Shown: in pieces, positions 36,055 through 48,389 of the stretch | Layout of the letters: each line of letters opens with the position of its first letter | Position numbering within the stretch: the stretch's first letter is position 1 | Source of the DNA: Cordia subcordata | Lineage: Eukaryota; Streptophyta; Magnoliopsida; Boraginales; Cordiaceae | Assembly (NCBI GenBank): GCA_028554755.1 | Contig: JAPTOF010000006.1 | Location: 1,668,501-1,732,500 of the forward strand | Direction of reading: 5' to 3' | DNA length: 64,000 nt | Program-made: the position numbers and the translations under genes | Notes under the pieces: generated by a model | The model's database searches: none | Seen by the model: the letters and a program-made list of their open reading frames with translations, nothing else | Told to the model about the DNA's origin: nothing

Positions 36055-36369
36055 TAAGGGATCCCTCAAACGCATGTTATCTCAAAGTTGCAAACATGTC
36101 ACATTATTAGGATATTACATGATTGACAAGTTGAAAAAAATTGTGACTGTACATTCTTATGCGAGAGTCTAGCTACCATCATCAAAATTGTCTTCACTTT
36201 CTAGTTAGAAGAAATTTATCTGATGCACAACGTATGTAGCAAGTAATCCCTGCATAATTAAGATGAGTTTCTTAATCATCTTGCATACAACTAATGCCTG
36301 TATTTGTTATATGCTTATTTGACATCTAAAAAGCATATAAAATTTATGATTTTAGATAACAGATCACTA

Positions 36370-37092
36370 CCATGACCAGAGATAGAACTACCTACAGTTT
36401 AGGAGGGGGCCCTCCAATTTTATTTATTTATTTATTATTATTATTTTTTGGTTATGAGATAAACTTGTATGACAAACAAAACCCAAGTGTTTATTGCCCC
36501 CTCCCCAAACGTGATTGCCATGCGGAAAGCACAAAACGTGCAATACAAATTAGTTTAAGAAATGGTAATGATCTTCTATTTTCAAAAGTTGGAGAATCAA
36601 GCACGCGGAATCTAAGCAATAAATAAGTATGTAATTGATTTGGAAATCTTTTGTTTAGAATGAAAATTTATTTTAATAAATGGTAATTTAATTTATTTTT
36701 TTAAATCGATAGCTTTAGAATTGACCTTTCATATTTAGCTTATTCATTTTTGGTATTTGCAATTTTAATTGAACAATCAAAGCAAAACTCTGCTCTCTCT
36801 TTTGGACAACACATAAGATCTCTTCGCCTTCTTTGTCTACATAATTTTATTTTTGTTGTTTTTTGAATTGGAATAAAAAGTAAGAACTTTTTTTCCCCCT
36901 GAATCTTAATGGTGGATTAGAATATTGATTGACAACTCTCATTGGTCTTTACTCTCTTCAATCTTACTGGAGTAATAGTTTAGTTGCTACTCCTACTCTC
37001 CGGTCTTTCTTCTATGGTTTAAAATTTTATGACTATTTATATTTGGCCCTTTCTAACATCTCATCATGAGTCCGTCCCTCACCATGACGCAT
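36370..37092. repeat. Possible hAT-like remnant
   Basis: The left side holds GGAGGGGGCCCTCC near 36402-36415, and the right side has TTTGGCCCTTTCTAAC then GTCCGTCCCTCACCATG. These resemble end regions of decayed DNA transposons, but the inverted match is weak and no target duplication was found. The plus-strand frame at 36372-36626 shows no domain I recognise. Confidence 0.25.
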
Positions 37093-38267
37093 AGTTTGCA
37101 AATAGATAGGATTGAGCAGCTACTTCCTGAATAGTTTGCAGCGCATATTTGAACATGTGACTAAAAACAACCCAAACGAGGCATCAAAAATATTATTGCA
37201 TAACAGAAATTAGACGATGTAACTTTCTCAGTTTAATGAATTCGATTTTCTGACCCCAAAATACACAAGAACAACAAAAATATTTGAAATCGTAGTTGTT
37301 GTCCTTGGTTAAGCATTCTAATACATATATATTAAATTTTTATTCCTTTGTAGAGGGTAAAGATGCACCAGTACAAACGCCCCATAGTCAGGACTGAAGA
37401 GCCATGGACAAGAAGAGAGGGATAGTCATGGAGTGAGTATTATTTTAAAAAACAAACAAAAAAAAAAGGGATATTTCAGACAGGGAAGAGGGGCCAATAG
37501 AACATGCAGGGGCAATTTGGTCTGCATACATAGGCTTCCTACTGTCGGGAATCCTACATACACCGGGACCAGACCAGCCTTAATCTTATCAAATAACCTG
37601 CACATTTTTTAGGATAAGGATTCATTTCATTCATTTATATTATATTAGTTTGATCTTCAAACACTAACCATTTCATTTAGCTGATTGTTGGGATAGAGGA
37701 TGGTTCAACTTCTCAAATTTGTGGGAGATGAATATTGTTATGAAGATTTTGCTTGAATTTTAAAGAGATCATGGGAGAACTGCTTGTTTTTGTTTTCTTC
37801 CCCCTTCTCTTTTTGCTAAGAGAACAATAATTTGTATCAATATCAATAAAATTTATACCAAAAACCTCTAATAAAGCTATGAGAATTACATCAAAATGCT
37901 ATACTCAATGTTTCACCTCTTGCGCAAACGTGTCTATTAGATGGGCAATTCCTAAACTTTTACCTATTTAAAAGTCTAGTTCTAACTTCAAAGCAAATAA
38001 TGTCAAAACTATGGGGAGATGTTGAAAAAGGACTAATACCAATAGACGTGTTAAGTCAATCAACTTTACAATTTTATGGCCCATGAAGCCATGAGTGAGG
38101 CAGTCGAGTAATAAGTTGGAGAAATTAATCCTAGCTAGAACCAATGCCTACTCCCTCGGCCTCGACTATTCCTTAGCTCAAGTCTATATCAAATTGAGAC
38201 CAATGGGTTAGGCTCGTTAACCTATTTGAGGGTCATCCTATAGCAATTTAGATATGCTAGTAAACTA
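37093..38267. other. Intergenic DNA, no gene seen
   Basis: The segment 37350-37590 is richer in G/C than its surroundings but has no open frame of note or known motif. Nothing else stands out. Confidence 0.5.
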
Positions 38268-38504
38268 GGGGTTCATTTGGATTGACTTTTTTTAAAGGTA
38301 TTTTTCTTAACAGTTTTTTTTTAAAAAAGTACTCTTTCTAGGAGTTAAAAATACTAGTTCTGAAAAGAATTGCATTTGAGTTTTTTTATATTTTTAACTT
38401 TTTTTTTAAAAGTCAAGCCAAATAATTATTGTAAAAATAAAACACTAGTTTCAAGGGGGAGGGGAAAAATGCTGCTTCTTGAAAAAACCAATCCAAACAA
38501 ATCA
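38268..38504. repeat. AT-rich PIF/Harbinger-like MITE (copy)
   Basis: It starts GGGGTTCATTTGGATTGAC and ends CCAATCCAAACAAATCA, followed by TAA. The interior A/T runs and SAAAAGT-type motifs match the family. It lies about 740 bases before the TRM-like gene. Confidence 0.55.
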
Positions 38505-39243
38505 TAAACTTGGATCACTTCGATAAACATTTCAAATAAACATTGTCTTTCTTATGGTCCCTGGCTGCTGGATGCAAATAAAGAATTTGAAGGACTAAAA
38601 AAAAAAATCACATACTAATTACACACACCAATGTGGGTTGAGTTAACTGTAGTTAGGCAATATGGTGTTGCAAAGAGGGAATATACTTCAAAACAGGAAG
38701 GGTTTTGGAAATTGCAGATCCCCAATAAACCAGACCTCGTATTTGAAACCCAAGGATTTTAATTTGCATCGTCAAGTAAAAGGTCATGGTCCATATTCAT
38801 TGCGTCACCTTTAGTTATTATTCCCAGTACTGGAGACAGAGAAAGATCAAAAGTTAAATTAGGCTCCCTGGTCACAAGTCTGTACTCTCTGGTAACGCTC
38901 GGGAGTGAGTGCACACCACTGTTTGACAAGCCAAAAGAAAAAAAAGTTGAGAGAAAAACAGAAGAGAAACAAACCAAAACCAAAGCATGCAAAAACACCA
39001 AGATCTTTTGTACTTGAATCTTTTTCACTATTAACACTCAACTATAAGAGTGCAAACTAGAGTCACGTCCCTTCATGGATCCGCATTTTCCGCTGGAAGA
39101 ATAATAAGCTGTTAGCATTCTTCAGCTTTTCAGTTTTCTTCTCTGTGTGTAGTAGTAACATAGATAGATCTGTCATTTTCCTTCGGAATATTCTTTGTTT
39201 CGTTAGCTGAGGAGCCCTTGTAGAAGAAAAAGAAGTTGCAGCC
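38505..39243. other. Upstream region of the TRM-like gene
   Basis: Frames on the minus strand between 38759 and 39341 overlap each other and the gene itself and have no recognisable content. The promoter and 5' UTR of the TRM-like gene should be here; no element can be assigned with confidence. Confidence 0.45.
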
Positions 39244-41719
39244 ATGGGCAAAGAATGGTTTAGTAGTAAATCATCAGCCAAAAGAGGAAGATTTGCTGCA
39301 AGACATGAAGAGCATGAAGCTGCGCAACCTGCTGGCTGCATGTGTGCGGTTCTTCAACTCTTTGACTTGAACCATTTTCAGTTTGGTTTGCATCAGCAGC
39401 CATCTTTCAAGCCTGATGCTTTCCTTCATGAAGAACCCACTGTTTGCAAAGGTCTTCATGCAATTCGGCCTTTTTCTTTTTCTTTTGTGTGTGTGTGTGT
39501 GTGTTTTTGCTGCTTCTGATGTTGAAAGTTGAAATCTTGGTTGGTTGAAAAGCAGGTTTGGAAGCACCGAGGAACAGCTTGGAGCTTGTGGAACCTCCAA
39601 GCGAAGATACAGATTTGAATATCCCAGTAAGTATATACACACACACTAGTATACCATTATATTGCCTTCAAGATTGAATATAACGCTAATATTATGTCAT
39701 CTTGTTAATGGTCTTAAAAATGCAGGTGCGTATACGAATCAAAACAAGAATTGAAACAAAATCGCCCAGAGAGTCAACTTCTGAGTGTAGCAGCAGCTCG
39801 CCTAGCACCAAGACCCCTAGCCTGGTGGCTAGACTCATGGGTCTTGATCTTCTGCCTGAAGGTGGCTCTCCATCATTATTGCCCACCTCATCAAGACACT
39901 CAACTAGTTCAAATCTCTCAGTGAAGTCTCGTTTGCATCATCATCAAGCTCCGAACCGGCACGAGGATCGGGCTAGGCACTTGCTCGAGATCAAGTCCAA
40001 AAACAGCAGCGGTACGCGTTCGCTCCCGGAGACACCAAGAGTATCATCAGGTAGGAGAGCAGATGTGGACCACAGGCTCTCGCTTCAATTCAACAAAGAA
40101 AACATTGGTGAAGAGTTTGATCTCTCGGCTTACATAGCCAAAAAGGTGGCTAGGAGAAGAGAAGCTATAGCTAGGCAAGAAGATGAGAACAAAAGTCCAG
40201 GCCATTATGATAGGCAAATTGTGAAGCAAGTGGAGGGAAGTGTGAGCAGAAAAGTTGGTGTTGACATCACCAACACCATCAGGAATAGAGATCAGCGAGC
40301 AAAAGATGAGAATGAGCATGTTGTTTTGCTCAAGCCCAGAAAACCGTCCAGGGTTTTGACTAGAGCTGGTGATGAATTTAGTCCCACAAAGCAATCAACA
40401 CCTTCTAGCTCATCCCCAAGAGCATCATCAACAACCTTGCCTAATAAAAACCAAACCTGTAAATCTCCAAAATTTTCTCCATCTTCAGTATCATCTGCAG
40501 AGGATAAAATCCCAGTAAAGCCTAAGCCAAATGTTCAGCTGCCACAGCAGCAAAGCGTTCAACAGGAGAAGTCTATTGTTCATAAATGTGAAAAAGTTGC
40601 GGGCGAACGCTACACTCAACGTCTCAAAAAGCCTCCGCAAGCCTCCGATGCCATTCGTAACAAGAGAGAAGACCCTTTTCTTCGTTCGCCATCAAAATAC
40701 AAAACAAACAACCTCACAGACAAAATGTGCAAGAAAATTCCTTTGTCCAATGAGCTCCTAAACAATACTGTCCAAACCCTTCTGCCCGTGAAGAAACAGA
40801 CACACCCTCCTCCTCCCCCAGCAATAAAATTGATTGATCATAAGCAGGTACCTAATTTTGTTAATTTAATTTAATGATTAATATTTTCTTGAATGAGTGC
40901 AAACATCTGAAAATAGTGGTCTTAATTATGATGCTACGTTTTAGTTTTCTGGTGTGAAAATATGATGGCGGTCTTAATTATGATGTTAAGTTTTTGTTTG
41001 TTTTTTTGGTGAATAAACAGTCACGGGCGTATGATGATGATGCTCCCTCATCGGAACTGAGCAAACAGTTATCTAGTTGTTCGAGCCAATCGTACAAATG
41101 TGACTCCGGTAACGTCAAGGAGTATCATCAGTACATTCAAAGAATACTAAAACCTACTGGCATCGTCGACAAAAGTACACCTGTGTCTTTAGGCAAATGG
41201 TATTCCCCAACACAGCCACTTGACCCTGCAATTTTTCACCGCATTGAACTTCTCCACCACACAAATTCCACCATTTTTACTGCCAAAAACTCCAACTTAT
41301 TAAACAATCGATGCAATCGAATGTTAATCTTCCATCTAGTAGATGAACTACTGGCCAAGATTTTGAAGCCTTACATCGATTTCAGGCCCTGGGATAGTGT
41401 TGTTCCATTGCCACAACGTTGTCAAATACATGGATCGGAATTAATCGAGACGTTGTGTTGGAGGATAAAAGCCTTTCCTTCAGCTACTTGTCAAGTTCTT
41501 GAGGACATTGATGCGTTGATAGACAAAGATTTGGGTGAATCAAAGCCGAGGAGGTCAAATGCAGCAGCATTTCAAGAAGAAGAAGAATGGGAGATTATAG
41601 TATCAGAGATTGAACGTGGCATTTTGGAGTCTCTAGTGCATGAAATGGTGATGCAACTGTTCGGATGTGACGTGGCATGGCATGGCACTTTTCGTAAAGA
41701 GCGTAAACAACAAGTATGA
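39244..41719 (+). CDS. TRM/LONGIFOLIA-like protein (DUF4378)
   Basis: Large, mostly disordered, basic and Ser-rich protein of the TON1-recruiting-motif / LONGIFOLIA superfamily, whose members help organise cortical microtubules, division-plane position and cell elongation. Model: 39244-39451, 39556-39626, 39726-40847, 41021-41719; 699 residues, GT-AG, frame closes at TGA. Near the N-terminus GCMCAVLQLFDL (about 33-44) and VARLMGLDLLPE (127-138) are conserved family motifs. The middle (140-560) is low complexity with many Ser, Pro and Lys. The C-terminal DUF4378 region (about 510-695) contains LVDELLAKILKP and ends with EEEWEIIVSEIERGILESLV. Which TRM subgroup it belongs to, and whether it binds TON1, cannot be read from this. 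A TG microsatellite follows the first donor site. Confidence 0.87.
39486..39505. repeat. TG microsatellite in first TRM intron
   Basis: GT dinucleotide run of about 20 bases, 34 bases after the exon 1 donor and 50 bases before the exon 2 acceptor. Length changes here would alter a very short (104-base) intron. Confidence 0.85.
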
Positions 41720-44700
41720 CCGAATTCGATCCAAGTTTCTTGTTCAGGGTGAGCCTCGTCAATTCACATGACATTGGGATGTACTGAATATTCAAGATTC
41801 GAGACGTAGTAAATATTCAAAATTTATTAGTTATTGATCGAATTTTGTCGGTTATTCTAAATCGACTCCGCGGCTAAATTTCAATTGTTGAGGAAAAAAA
41901 AAATAGTATGTATTTGGTAGGAAGATGAGGAGCCGAAACAGGGTCTGACGGAAGTCACATGGGGTCATTGTCATTCACGTGACGAGATGCTATTCGTTGG
42001 TTTTGAGGGTCCACTTTTGGGAAAGACCCATGGTTTGACGGGCAGGGGCCTCCTACAAGTGTAAACAAACCGCGCTTCAAAAAGCGTTGCACGTGAGCCG
42101 CGCGTAAAAGGCAGTCACAAGTGTTCACTTTTATTCCGCAAAAAGAAAAAAGTGTTCACTTATGTGTATGGTTAGTAAATTAGTTTGATTAATAAAAAGA
42201 AGTATTTACTTCCTATATATTAATTTCCTCTCTTTTTTTTTTTTTAGTGTATGCAACATAACACTTGTTAATGCAAGATTAATATTTAAATAAATATGTA
42301 AGTTATTATTTTCAATGATTCTCATATTAAATTTATCATTTTTAATAATTCTTTCTTTCACGACTTGAGTTATATTTAATATGAGAATGATTAAAAATAA
42401 TAATTTTTTATTAGATAAAGTCGTTTAATTAATTTTAATGAGTATAAAATTACAACTTGTTAAAAAAATCTAACAGTAGAAAAGGTTGAAATATCTCTCA
42501 TTTTTCTCTTGTGAGTAAGGGAAAGTAAACAGTAACTTTGCTAAGATAAATGCACCCGAATTGCTAAATTTTTTGAGTTTAATCTCATGAGGGGCGGATT
42601 CAAGATTCTATGTTATTAGGGGTTACAATGGTAATATTTTGTTAAAATAGAAATCTATGTAACTTTTCATATTAAAAAATATACATATTTTAAAATTTTT
42701 TGAATTAAATACATGTACATATTTTTAAAAGAAGAAATACGAGCCAGTTATGGCTGTACTATTGATAGACCACCCATCTTTTGTAGGTCAAAATAGACCC
42801 ATATTTAGCTTGTTTAGTTGTACTTATTTGAATACTTATAAGTACTCATACATTATGAAAGTTACTCTACTTAATTTTTTATAAAGCTTATTTATAAAAC
42901 TTAAAATTAAACACAAACCAAACAGGCAGTCAATTAAGCAGTACACAAAAGCTGTGTACGCCGTACGGTAACGTAATCTTTCAACTGGGAGATGCAGTAC
43001 GAAAAAGAATGTAGGATCTTGAAAAGGTAATTAAATGCGAAGACCGATATATATGCATGAAGATTACGTAATTCCTAAGCCAAATTTTATTGTCGATATA
43101 ATCATACAAGGAACAAGTGGTCACCGTCAGTTTCCGGAAAAGTGTGTTTTAAATAGGTTTTAATAAGAGAGGATTTGGTTTCTAGTATTTGGAAAGATGA
43201 GCTTTAGGACAAATTCCGCTAGACAACATCTATAAAGTTTGTTATCCAACAAGGGAAATGAGACAAACCATTTGTTTGAAACTCAAAAATTTTCAGTTGA
43301 AAGTTGGATGAATGGCACGAAGTCCAAGATGGAAAGTCATCATCCTTGACGGAATTGGAATCAAGTCTTTGGCATTGCTGTCCTGAGAGTCAGCTGCTGT
43401 GAGTTGCTTTTTTTTCCTCAAAAGATCAATAGTACTAGGTTCCTGAAGATGATTTGTTTCGTAACGTTCAAAAAGTGAAAGGAAAAACGAAAACCAATCA
43501 GAAATGGTGAATTTTTGCTCAGGCTTTTTGGTGTTTCAATGAGAATTATCTTGCGTCAGTATTTGGGACCAAAATATTGAAGAAGTGATGGTATCATTTG
43601 TAAGAGTGTATGTTCCGAACTTTAATTAGGTACAAGAACAATTGAGACAAACTAAACAGTAAATAATCTTTCGAATGATTCAACTTGAAATGTGAACAAG
43701 TTTTTTGCTCGTGTATCATAATGCTTAAGTTATTACACACCATCTTGTCATCAAAGATGCATGCATTTAACTAGTTTTGAGATTTTATTCCTTCATAAAT
43801 GTTCCTGTACTAAAAGTTGAGGCAAAATACAACTCATAATTGGATTCGATCCAATTTCTTACCCGTGTTAAGTGCCCTCTGCCTACATTGTGCTAAATAT
43901 AGGGGACGTCTTGTACATCCAAAATTTATACAGTTGATAGTCGAACGCTCCCATTGTTTCTATGATTAAGCATTTCCAGTTGATTGTTCTTATTGGAAAA
44001 GGAAAAAAAGGTGTTCATGTTTTCATTTTCACTTGTTAGCTTTCCTCATTCTTATCTATCCTTCCTATTTTTAAATAGCAGATCTCTCTAGTCTCTATGG
44101 AAATGCACCAGGCAAAGAATCTTAATCCGATCGATAAGATATTAATTTAAGACGTATTCTTTCTCAAACAATTCCTCAGCGCTCACTTTTTTTTAATTAA
44201 AATTCTTTCAGTTGGCTTTCATACATCATCATGAAATCACCATATCTTTTAGACTTGTCATATTCGACTAATTAAATTAGATCAAAAGAACAGATATAAA
44301 TTCAAAATGCACATGAGGGAGGGCTTAACGGTAGGAATTCCTCTAGTTTTTGAAACTTGGCAATGAATTCTATATTAAAAGGAAGGGAAAAAAAAAACTC
44401 TATTCTATAGCTAGGTGTCAAATGAAGAATAGCAAATAGGAGAATAAATCAAATGTGCACAAGGAAATATAAACAATGTAGGGCCTTTCATGGAACCCAT
44501 CAGTCAAGTTACGAAGGCATAACGTGTCAAGTAGAGGCAGACATGATAACTTGGGGGTTTGAACAGTGTCAGCCTTCAAGTCATATGAAATTGTGATGAA
44601 CGTTACGTTATACGGGGCCGAGACAGGACTGACCAGGCCTTGTGCTTCCACAGACCTTTTTAAAACTAAAAATTGAGGAACATTTACTATATTCTTATGT

Positions 44701-44799
44701 TGTGAATCTGATAGTGGACTAGAGTCCCAAGAAACCAAGATATTGTTTCACATTTTTTATGAAGTCAAACAATCCTAAGATCCTTTTTATTCATAGTAA
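41720..44799. other. Long intergenic stretch with a G-box-containing GC-richer patch
   Basis: No gene is supported over 3 kb. The segment 41930-42115 is clearly richer in G/C and holds ACGTG cores (TTCACGTGACG, GCACGTGAGC) and GCGCG motifs, a composition like plant promoters. It could regulate an unseen transcript, or be relic DNA. The remainder is AT-rich, and the minus-strand frame at 44418-44738 has no recognisable domain. Confidence 0.4.
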
Positions 44800-45011
44800 A
44801 TGCCTGTTTGAATCGACTCTTTTTAAAATATATATTTTTTTAAAATATTTATTTATTTTATAATAATTATTATTTAATTTGACTTTTAAAAATTTTAAAA
44901 CTCTTTAATTTTAATTTTTTCAGGAACTAAAATTTTCGACTTCTCAAAAGAATTTTTTTTGTAAAAATTGTTAAAAAGATATTTTTTAAAAACTCTAATC
45001 CAAACGAACCC
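44800..45011. repeat. AT-rich PIF/Harbinger-like MITE (copy)
   Basis: It starts ATGCCTGTTTGAATCGAC and ends AATCCAAACGAACCC; TAA on both sides (44797-44799, 45012-45014). The interior is A/T runs in fold-back order. Confidence 0.6.
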
Positions 45012-45679
45012 TAAAATATCGAGCTTTAAGACATAACCTTCTCAAAAAGAAGCCTAATTTGTATTGATAGGGAATAAGGCCTGCCATAGCTAGTCTTAAA
45101 AAAGTTAATACTAATTAATTTAAACTTGAAATATGAATAAACCTTTCTTAATTACATACATCCAAATATTTTCCTACAAAATTAATTTCTTGGGGTTCTT
45201 CATTTTTTTCTTCCCCTGGTCAAAGGCACTATATTATATATCTACCAGCGGAGCGGGAAACTCGAACACTACCCAAATGCAATGGAAATGCACATGCAAA
45301 TACGGATTAGGGTTGCATTCAAATTGGGCACGTGGTGAACCATTTATGATGGTTCATGAATCATGATGATGTGAGATGAATAGTAGAGATCAGTGATGGT
45401 TTTCATTAGAGATGGCAACAATGCTCTACCCAATTCTATAGGAGTACTTCTGGTAGGGATGGCAATGGAACGAGTGACTTAGGGTACCCGGTACGGCCGA
45501 TCCGCTAAAAATCTGACAAAAATCCGTCTCTTTAAGGACCCAGAATGAACCCGGAACGATTAAAAATACCCGTTAATGTTTGGGACGGATCTGGGAGTGA
45601 CCTTCGGGTACCTGCATTCCCAAACCCGGCTTCTAGAATCCTGGTAATGGGTACCCGGAACGATAGCTGGTTCCGTCCC

Positions 45680-45785
45680 GTATACATACATATATACATA
45701 TATATATACATATATATACATATACATATATACATATATATATATATAATTATACATGCATATGTATATATACATATATATCTAT
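45680..45785. repeat. TATACA/TA microsatellite
   Basis: A run of TATA, TACA and CATA units. The Tyr/Ile-rich frames across it on both strands are products of the repeat. Confidence 0.85.
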
Positions 45786-45799
45786 ACCTTATTATATAA

Positions 45800-46770
45800 T
45801 TTATATTAATATCTCAATATATTTTATATTTATTAATTAATTATAGTTATATTGATAACATTTTTTATATGCGTACTTATTAGGACTATATAAGAAACTA
45901 TAATAGTTAGAACTATAATAGAAATAGTTATATGATTAGTTTAAATATGATTTTATAAAAAATCATACAAATTCTAGTTATATGATTAACTTTAGTTAGA
46001 ATTATACTAAATAACAAACTAAGTCTAATTATATAGCTACACTAACTTTAGTTACATAGCTATCTAAATATGTTTTACATTTATTAATTAATTGTAGTTA
46101 TATATATGTATATTATACAAATAAAGAAGCAGAAATTATTACTTTTGTTGATAGTAGTAAGGTTTCAACCTTTTAGTCTTTAAAATTTAACTTATAGTGG
46201 ATTAACGCTAAACTAATATTTCATTTTTCACTTTTTATTTATGCAAAAAAGCTTCTTATTATTATAAGTTATCTAATTAGAATTATATAATTTCTATTGA
46301 CATCTCAATATATTTTATATTTATTAGTTAATTATAGTTGCATTGGTAACATTTTCTTATATGCATATTAATTAGAATTATACAAGAAATGATAATAGTT
46401 AGAACTAAAATAGAAATTGCATTAATTCTAGTTATACGGCTATCTTTAATTAGAATTATACTAAACAATAGATTAACCCTAATTACATAGCTACACTAAC
46501 AAACTAACTTTAGTTATATAGCTTAATAGCTACTTAAGATTTTTCACATTTATTAAATAATTATTTTTATGAGTACATATTATATATGTGTGTGTGTGTG
46601 TATATATACATATACATATACATATGCATATAAATATACATATTATACACCAAAATGTTGCAAAGATTTTTACTTTATGGGTAGTAGTAAAGTTTGACCC
46701 CTCAACTTTTTACTCTTTAAAATTTTAACTTATGGTAAAATTTTAAAATTATAAAACTATACCAATGTCT
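45800..46770. repeat. Degenerate tandem duplication, about 0.5 kb unit
   Basis: Blocks recur in the same order about 490-530 bases apart. ATCTCAATATATTTTATA occurs near 45810 and 46303. TAATAGTTAGAACTA occurs near 45900 and 46390. TACATAGCTA / ATAGCTACACTAAC occurs near 46030 and 46485. TAGTAGTAA followed by TTTAAAAT..AACTTAT occurs near 46155 and 46682. A third partial start lies near 46770. It is wholly inside the inner hAT-like element. Confidence 0.6.
46583..46640. repeat. TG/TA microsatellite
   Basis: A TG run passing into TATACATA units, inside the inner hAT-like element. Confidence 0.8.
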
Positions 46771-47034
46771 CAAAATATTTTATATTTATTAGTTTAGTAT
46801 AACTTACTAATCAAATTTTAATTTTTTTATAGAAAAATTTAAAAAATGACTAATTATTTTTTAATCAAGAAAAGCTGAGTAACTAAAACTAAAAATTTAA
46901 ACACTCTTGTAAAAAAGAAACTTAAAACTAAAAGATTTACTATGTACTAGAAAAAATATTTAAAGCAAATAAGATTAAAAAAGAAAAAAAAGATCTCAGA
47001 CCATTGGTCCATTACTTCACGTCCACTAGGGTAT

Positions 47035-47296
47035 TATTAGAGTTACCACCTCATCTAAAAGCTTAAGCTTGTAGAGAGGATATTGGTTTATTTATTTATT
47101 GTGTTAACACGCCCCCTCACGTGCAGCATAATTTGTTTAAAACTTGCACGTGGACAATTTAATTAAATGGGTGGTGGTAAGGATCGAACCTGTGCCATTT
47201 GGCTTTCAGGCTCTGATACCATACAAGAGTTACTACCTCATTTAAAAGCTTAAGCTTGTAGAGAGGATATTGATTTATTTATTTATTGTGTTAAAA
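47035..47296 (-). mobile_element. TRIM retrotransposon, complete
   Basis: Terminal direct repeats of 75 bases each (47035-47109 and 47222-47296) differ at only a few positions. On the minus strand, directly after the 5' repeat comes TGGTATCAGAGCC, the primer-binding site for initiator tRNA-Met; directly before the 3' repeat lies the polypurine tract GTGAGGGGGCG. The repeat begins TGTTAACACAATAAATAAA. Flanks are GGTAT on both sides (47030-47034, 47297-47301), a perfect 5-bp duplication. Total 262 bp with no gag-pol; it must have been copied with proteins of another LTR element. Confidence 0.85.
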
Positions 47297-48389
47297 GGTA
47301 TAGTAAATCATTTATGTAGTAGAAGTTTCCTAGTTGTTTTCACTGTTTTCATTTCATATTCTCTCATTCTAGAGGCGCTACCTCACGTTAAAAAAAAAAA
47401 ACCCCCATCGGGCATTAGATTTTCTCATTCTTGGCATCTAGTCGTGTATTTCATCTCCAGTAAAGGCGTAAGGCAAAGGCTCGCGAGTCGCAATTTCATC
47501 CTATAATTTCTCAAATTTGTTTTTTTTTTGAGAAATTTTTTCTAACTAAAATTTCTTAGATCTCATCCCCACCACGCTTTTATCTTAAAAAGAGTTTGCT
47601 TTGTTTATTTCTCAAGTGTAGTAATTTCTGAACTTTTTTTCTCATATGTTAACTCTCTCTATATGTCTCTTTTGGGTGCTTGATAGTGATCTTTGTTTCA
47701 ATTTTAATTTTAATTTTATTTTATTTTAAAATTTTAATTTTTATTTTATTTTATTTTAACCAGGTTTGGGACGTTCCGGGTATCCGCCTGTTTGGGACAT
47801 TCCGAGAACGGGATTTACACTTAATTTTTATCCGGGTTTGGGACGGGATTTGGAATTGGGATGCTATCCGGATAGCGGGTTTGGGATTGCTTCGTGGGCA
47901 GGGTACCCGTCCCGTTGCCATCCCTAACTTCGGGAATAAATCCATGCTAGGGGCAGGACGGAGTAGGAATTTATCCACCCTGCTCCTCATTATCTCGCTA
48001 CGTAAGTATATTTATTATTTTTAATATGTTTTTATATATTTTTAACATAAACATTATATCGTTTTGTATATGTTTCTAATATATTTTTATATATTCTAAT
48101 GTATACTTAATATCATTAGAGATTTCTTTGATTTAGTAGAAAAAGTTAACTTATTTTTAATATTTCTTATGTATTAGTATTTTTTTAAAATTTAACATTA
48201 TTGACTTTGTTGACTATTTTTTGGGGCAGGGCGGGGTTCTTTTTTATCCAAAAAGGGCAAGGATGATAATAAAAGTTTAGTGCAGTACCAAATATATGGT
48301 AGAGGTAGTGACAAGAGTTTTATTAATAAACATAAAGTAGGGATAAGCACACCTGTCCCTACTCTATCCCCTTATCACTCCTAGTTTTG

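Larger units (their letters stand above)
45454..47926. mobile_element. Inner hAT-like non-autonomous element
   Basis: The ends are TAGGGATGGCAATGG (left) and CCGTTGCCATCCCTA (right), an almost perfect 15-bp inverted repeat. Subterminal GGGTACCCG motifs occur on both sides. Flanks are ACTTCTGG (45446-45453) and ACTTCGGG (47927-47934), an 8-bp duplication with one mismatch, as hAT transposases make. The GC-rich ends enclose a very AT-rich core with TATACA microsatellite (45680-45785) and a duplicated block. No transposase frame is present, so it is non-autonomous. A TRIM is inserted at 47035. Confidence 0.75.
45407..48383. mobile_element. Outer hAT-like element, interrupted
   Basis: The left end is TAGAGATGGCAAC and the right end the inverse of TTATCACTCCTA, both variants of the 'gatggcaac' end seen in many plant hAT-like elements. 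Flanks are GTTTTCAT (45399-45406) and GTTTTGAC (48384-48391), an 8-bp duplication with two mismatches. Its own sequence is 45407-45445 plus about 47935-48383; the rest is a later insertion. There is no transposase. It is old, judged by the decay of its ends. Confidence 0.5.

Noticed and set aside
36372..36626. 84-codon frame as a small gene
   Set aside because: Low-complexity start (Leu/Phe from T runs), no motif, and it lies in a probable transposon remnant.
39274..39646. Overlapping minus-strand frames of up to 122 codons opposite the TRM-like exons
   Set aside because: They run antisense through clear exons and a TG microsatellite, giving Thr-His repeats; no family resemblance.
45532..45799. 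Tyr/Ile-rich frames of 67-84 codons on both strands
   Set aside because: They are translations of the TATACA microsatellite and the transposon end, not genes.
47680..48024. 114-codon plus-strand frame
   Set aside because: It covers the GC-rich right end of the inner hAT-like element; the Gly/Trp-rich content comes from repeated GGGTTTGGGA motifs.
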